In this document: one piece after another, positions 5,751 through 6,518 of the stretch | Numbering within the stretch: the stretch's first letter is position 1 | How the letters are laid out: every line of letters begins with the position of its first letter | Source: an uncultured Bacteroidota bacterium | Lineage (GTDB): Bacteria > Bacteroidota > Bacteroidia > Chitinophagales > Chitinophagaceae | DNA: 6,518 nucleotides | Direction: 5' to 3' | NCBI GenBank assembly: GCA_903835145.1 | Contig: CAILMA010000182.1 | Span: 1-6,518 of the forward strand | Program-made: the position numbers and the translations under genes | Notes under the pieces: generated by a model | The model's input: only the letters and a program-made list of their open reading frames with translations | What the model was told of the DNA's origin: nothing | Database searches by the model: none

Positions 5751-6176
5751 CTACTTCTTATCGCTCGTTCCAAAGCTTACATAAAGGTAGAGATAGATAA
5801 TGCGGGACATACGCATAAGCCACGGCTGTAGCAGTATCACAATAAGTGTACTGGAGCCAAGATACCACCACACACTGTTGTCATTGGTATCATACCAGTG
5901 GCCGTTTTTATTGGGGTCAAAGTAACTGTAAACCGGAATGAACCAAATAATATTGAGCAGGAAAACCACCATAGTAAGGGCGTAATTCATGCCGGCACCA
6001 TTGTTCTTTTCTGAGATAAGTTTTTGGCCGCATACATCGCAGGTTTCTTTGAGCGTTACAGTTTTTGAAAACGGGAAGATGCTTTTATTCTGGAAAACAA
6101 ATCCTTTCCGGCAGCTGGGGCACTTCATCTTTAACATTGCTGGCAAAACCGGGGGCTTAGAACCTGATGTACTCAT
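5751..6176 (-). CDS. DUF983 family zinc-ribbon membrane protein
   Basis: From the ATG at 6176-6174 the product is 141 residues. Two cysteine pairs, CPSC (19-22) and CDVC (46-49), form a predicted zinc ribbon near the N-terminus, with RKGFVF between as in DUF983 proteins. Two hydrophobic segments follow: about 64-84 (NYALTMVVFLLNIIWFIPVY) and about 104-123 (WYLGSSTLIVILLQPWLM). This order, two CxxC pairs then two membrane helices, is the DUF983 layout; the family is widespread in Bacteroidota and Proteobacteria and its molecular function is unknown. The frame continues upstream to an ATG at 6197, but those seven codons overlap a TATTTTTG promoter element, so I choose 6176. The gene converges with the 4985-5738 locus, its stop lying 12 bases from that locus's end, and diverges from the gene at the right edge. 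Confidence 0.85.
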   Translation of the reverse strand: MSTSGSKPPVLPAMLKMKCPSCRKGFVFQNKSIFPFSKTVTLKETCDVCGQKLISEKNNGAGMNYALTMVVFLLNIIWFIPVYSYFDPNKNGHWYDTNDNSVWWYLGSSTLIVILLQPWLMRMSRIIYLYLYVSFGTSDKK

Positions 6177-6183
6177 GTGGCTG

Positions 6184-6191
6184 CAAAAATA
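6184..6191 (-). promoter_or_regulatory. -7 promoter element of the DUF983 gene
   Basis: TATTTTTG on the minus strand fits TAnnTTTG and ends seven bases before the preferred ATG at 6176, implying a leader of only a few bases. The nearest upstream TTG is 31 bases away, too far for a normal -33 element. The element sits inside the longer possible reading frame, arguing that the 6197 ATG is not used. Confidence 0.5.
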
Positions 6192-6248
6192 AACCATTCT
6201 AAGAGAAGAAGTAAAATAAAGTCAATTTGCCTATGTGAGGCGCTGAAA

Positions 6249-6298
6249 TGCCGACGGCATAATTTTTGTGTTATTCCCGTCGGCAGCTTCGGTTGCCG
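6249..6298 (+). promoter_or_regulatory. Overlapping inverted repeats in the leader of the right-edge gene
   Basis: TGCCGACGG (6249-6257) and CCGTCGGCA (6277-6285) are a perfect 9-bp inverted repeat around a 19-base AT-rich loop. The right arm overlaps a second hairpin: CGGCAGC (6281-6287) pairs with GTTGCCG (6292-6298) across a TTCG loop closed by C-G, an extra-stable UUCG tetraloop in plus-strand RNA, with one G-U wobble that again favours the plus strand. The two structures cannot form together. The loop holds TAATTTTTG, one base longer than the -7 consensus. It could be an alternative-fold leader, or an operator flanking a promoter. No T-tract follows. Confidence 0.5.
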
Positions 6299-6326
6299 CA
6301 AAATAACGAGTTTAAATTCTACTGAA

Positions 6327-6518
6327 ATGGATACGCCAGATGATTTGAAATTCTACCTTGAAAAAGGCATGGACGAAGAGAAAAAGGATGAACTGCAGGA
6401 TGATACAGAAAACGTGCCAGATAGCACTGAAACTGCACCCGCGGAAAACGACGATGAAGCATTAAAAGAAACTTTAACGACAGAGTTTCCACTTTCCGGG
6501 GGCGAGCCGGACATCACC
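6327..6518 (+). CDS. Acidic protein of unknown function, 5' part only (runs off right edge)
   Basis: An ATG at 6327 opens a frame of 64 codons with no stop before the right edge. The visible segment is strongly acidic and low in complexity: LEKGMDEEKKDELQDD (11-26), then TENVPDSTETAPAENDDEAL, ending PLSGGEPDIT. There is no signal peptide or membrane segment in it. This looks like a disordered cytoplasmic N-terminal region ahead of a domain outside the window; I do not recognise the family. The start is the only ATG in this frame after the leader hairpins, and no clear Shine-Dalgarno precedes it. It is divergent from the DUF983 gene with a 150-base gap between the two start codons. Confidence 0.6.
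   Translation, partial: MDTPDDLKFYLEKGMDEEKKDELQDDTENVPDSTETAPAENDDEALKETLTTEFPLSGGEPDIT

Noticed and set aside
1..6518. CRISPR array, insertion sequence, toxin-antitoxin or other defence island
   Set aside because: No repeat-spacer pattern, no terminal inverted repeats with transposase, and no known defence domain in any gene; the genes fit an ordinary housekeeping and envelope context.

Overview
The window reads as a chromosomal segment of a Bacteroidota bacterium, most likely a Chitinophagales/Chitinophagaceae-like lineage. Several start codons are preceded by the Bacteroidota -7 promoter element TAnnTTTG and mostly lack a Shine-Dalgarno sequence. There is an acidic-tailed lipoprotein of Bacteroidota type, and the MtaB, DUF983 and short Gre-like proteins have the form usual in that phylum. 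Base composition is moderate (mid-40s % GC by eye). The lineage below phylum is inference.

Layout, left to right. (1) 1-757, minus strand: the first 252 codons of a radical SAM protein that runs off the left edge; its CxxxCxxC cluster motif lies unusually far in, at residues 190-197. (2) 941-1630, minus: a surface-type lipoprotein of unknown function. (3) 1888-2760, plus: an FkbM-family SAM-dependent methyltransferase. (4) 2862-4142, plus: mtaB, the tRNA ms2t6A37 methylthiotransferase. (5) 4362-4814, plus: a short Gre-family transcription factor, preceded by a strand-specific terminator-like hairpin. (6) 4985-5515, plus: a secreted protein of unknown function, followed to 5738 by sequence that looks like its frameshifted C-terminal part. 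(7) 5751-6176, minus: a DUF983 zinc-ribbon membrane protein. (8) 6327-6518, plus: the start of an acidic protein that runs off the right edge, with a leader containing overlapping inverted repeats.

Most genes appear to be separate transcription units with their own promoters and gaps of about 100-260 bases, so this is mainly a housekeeping and envelope neighbourhood rather than one operon or pathway. MtaB (tRNA modification) and the Gre-like factor (transcript cleavage or RNA polymerase rescue) both act in gene expression, but nothing shows they work together. No tRNA, rRNA, CRISPR array, insertion sequence, integrase or recognisable defence locus was seen. I did not find a convincing undescribed multi-gene system. 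The most notable items are the uncharacterised radical SAM family at the left edge, the probably frame-broken secreted protein at 4985-5738, and the two RNA hairpin regions near 4300 and 6270.
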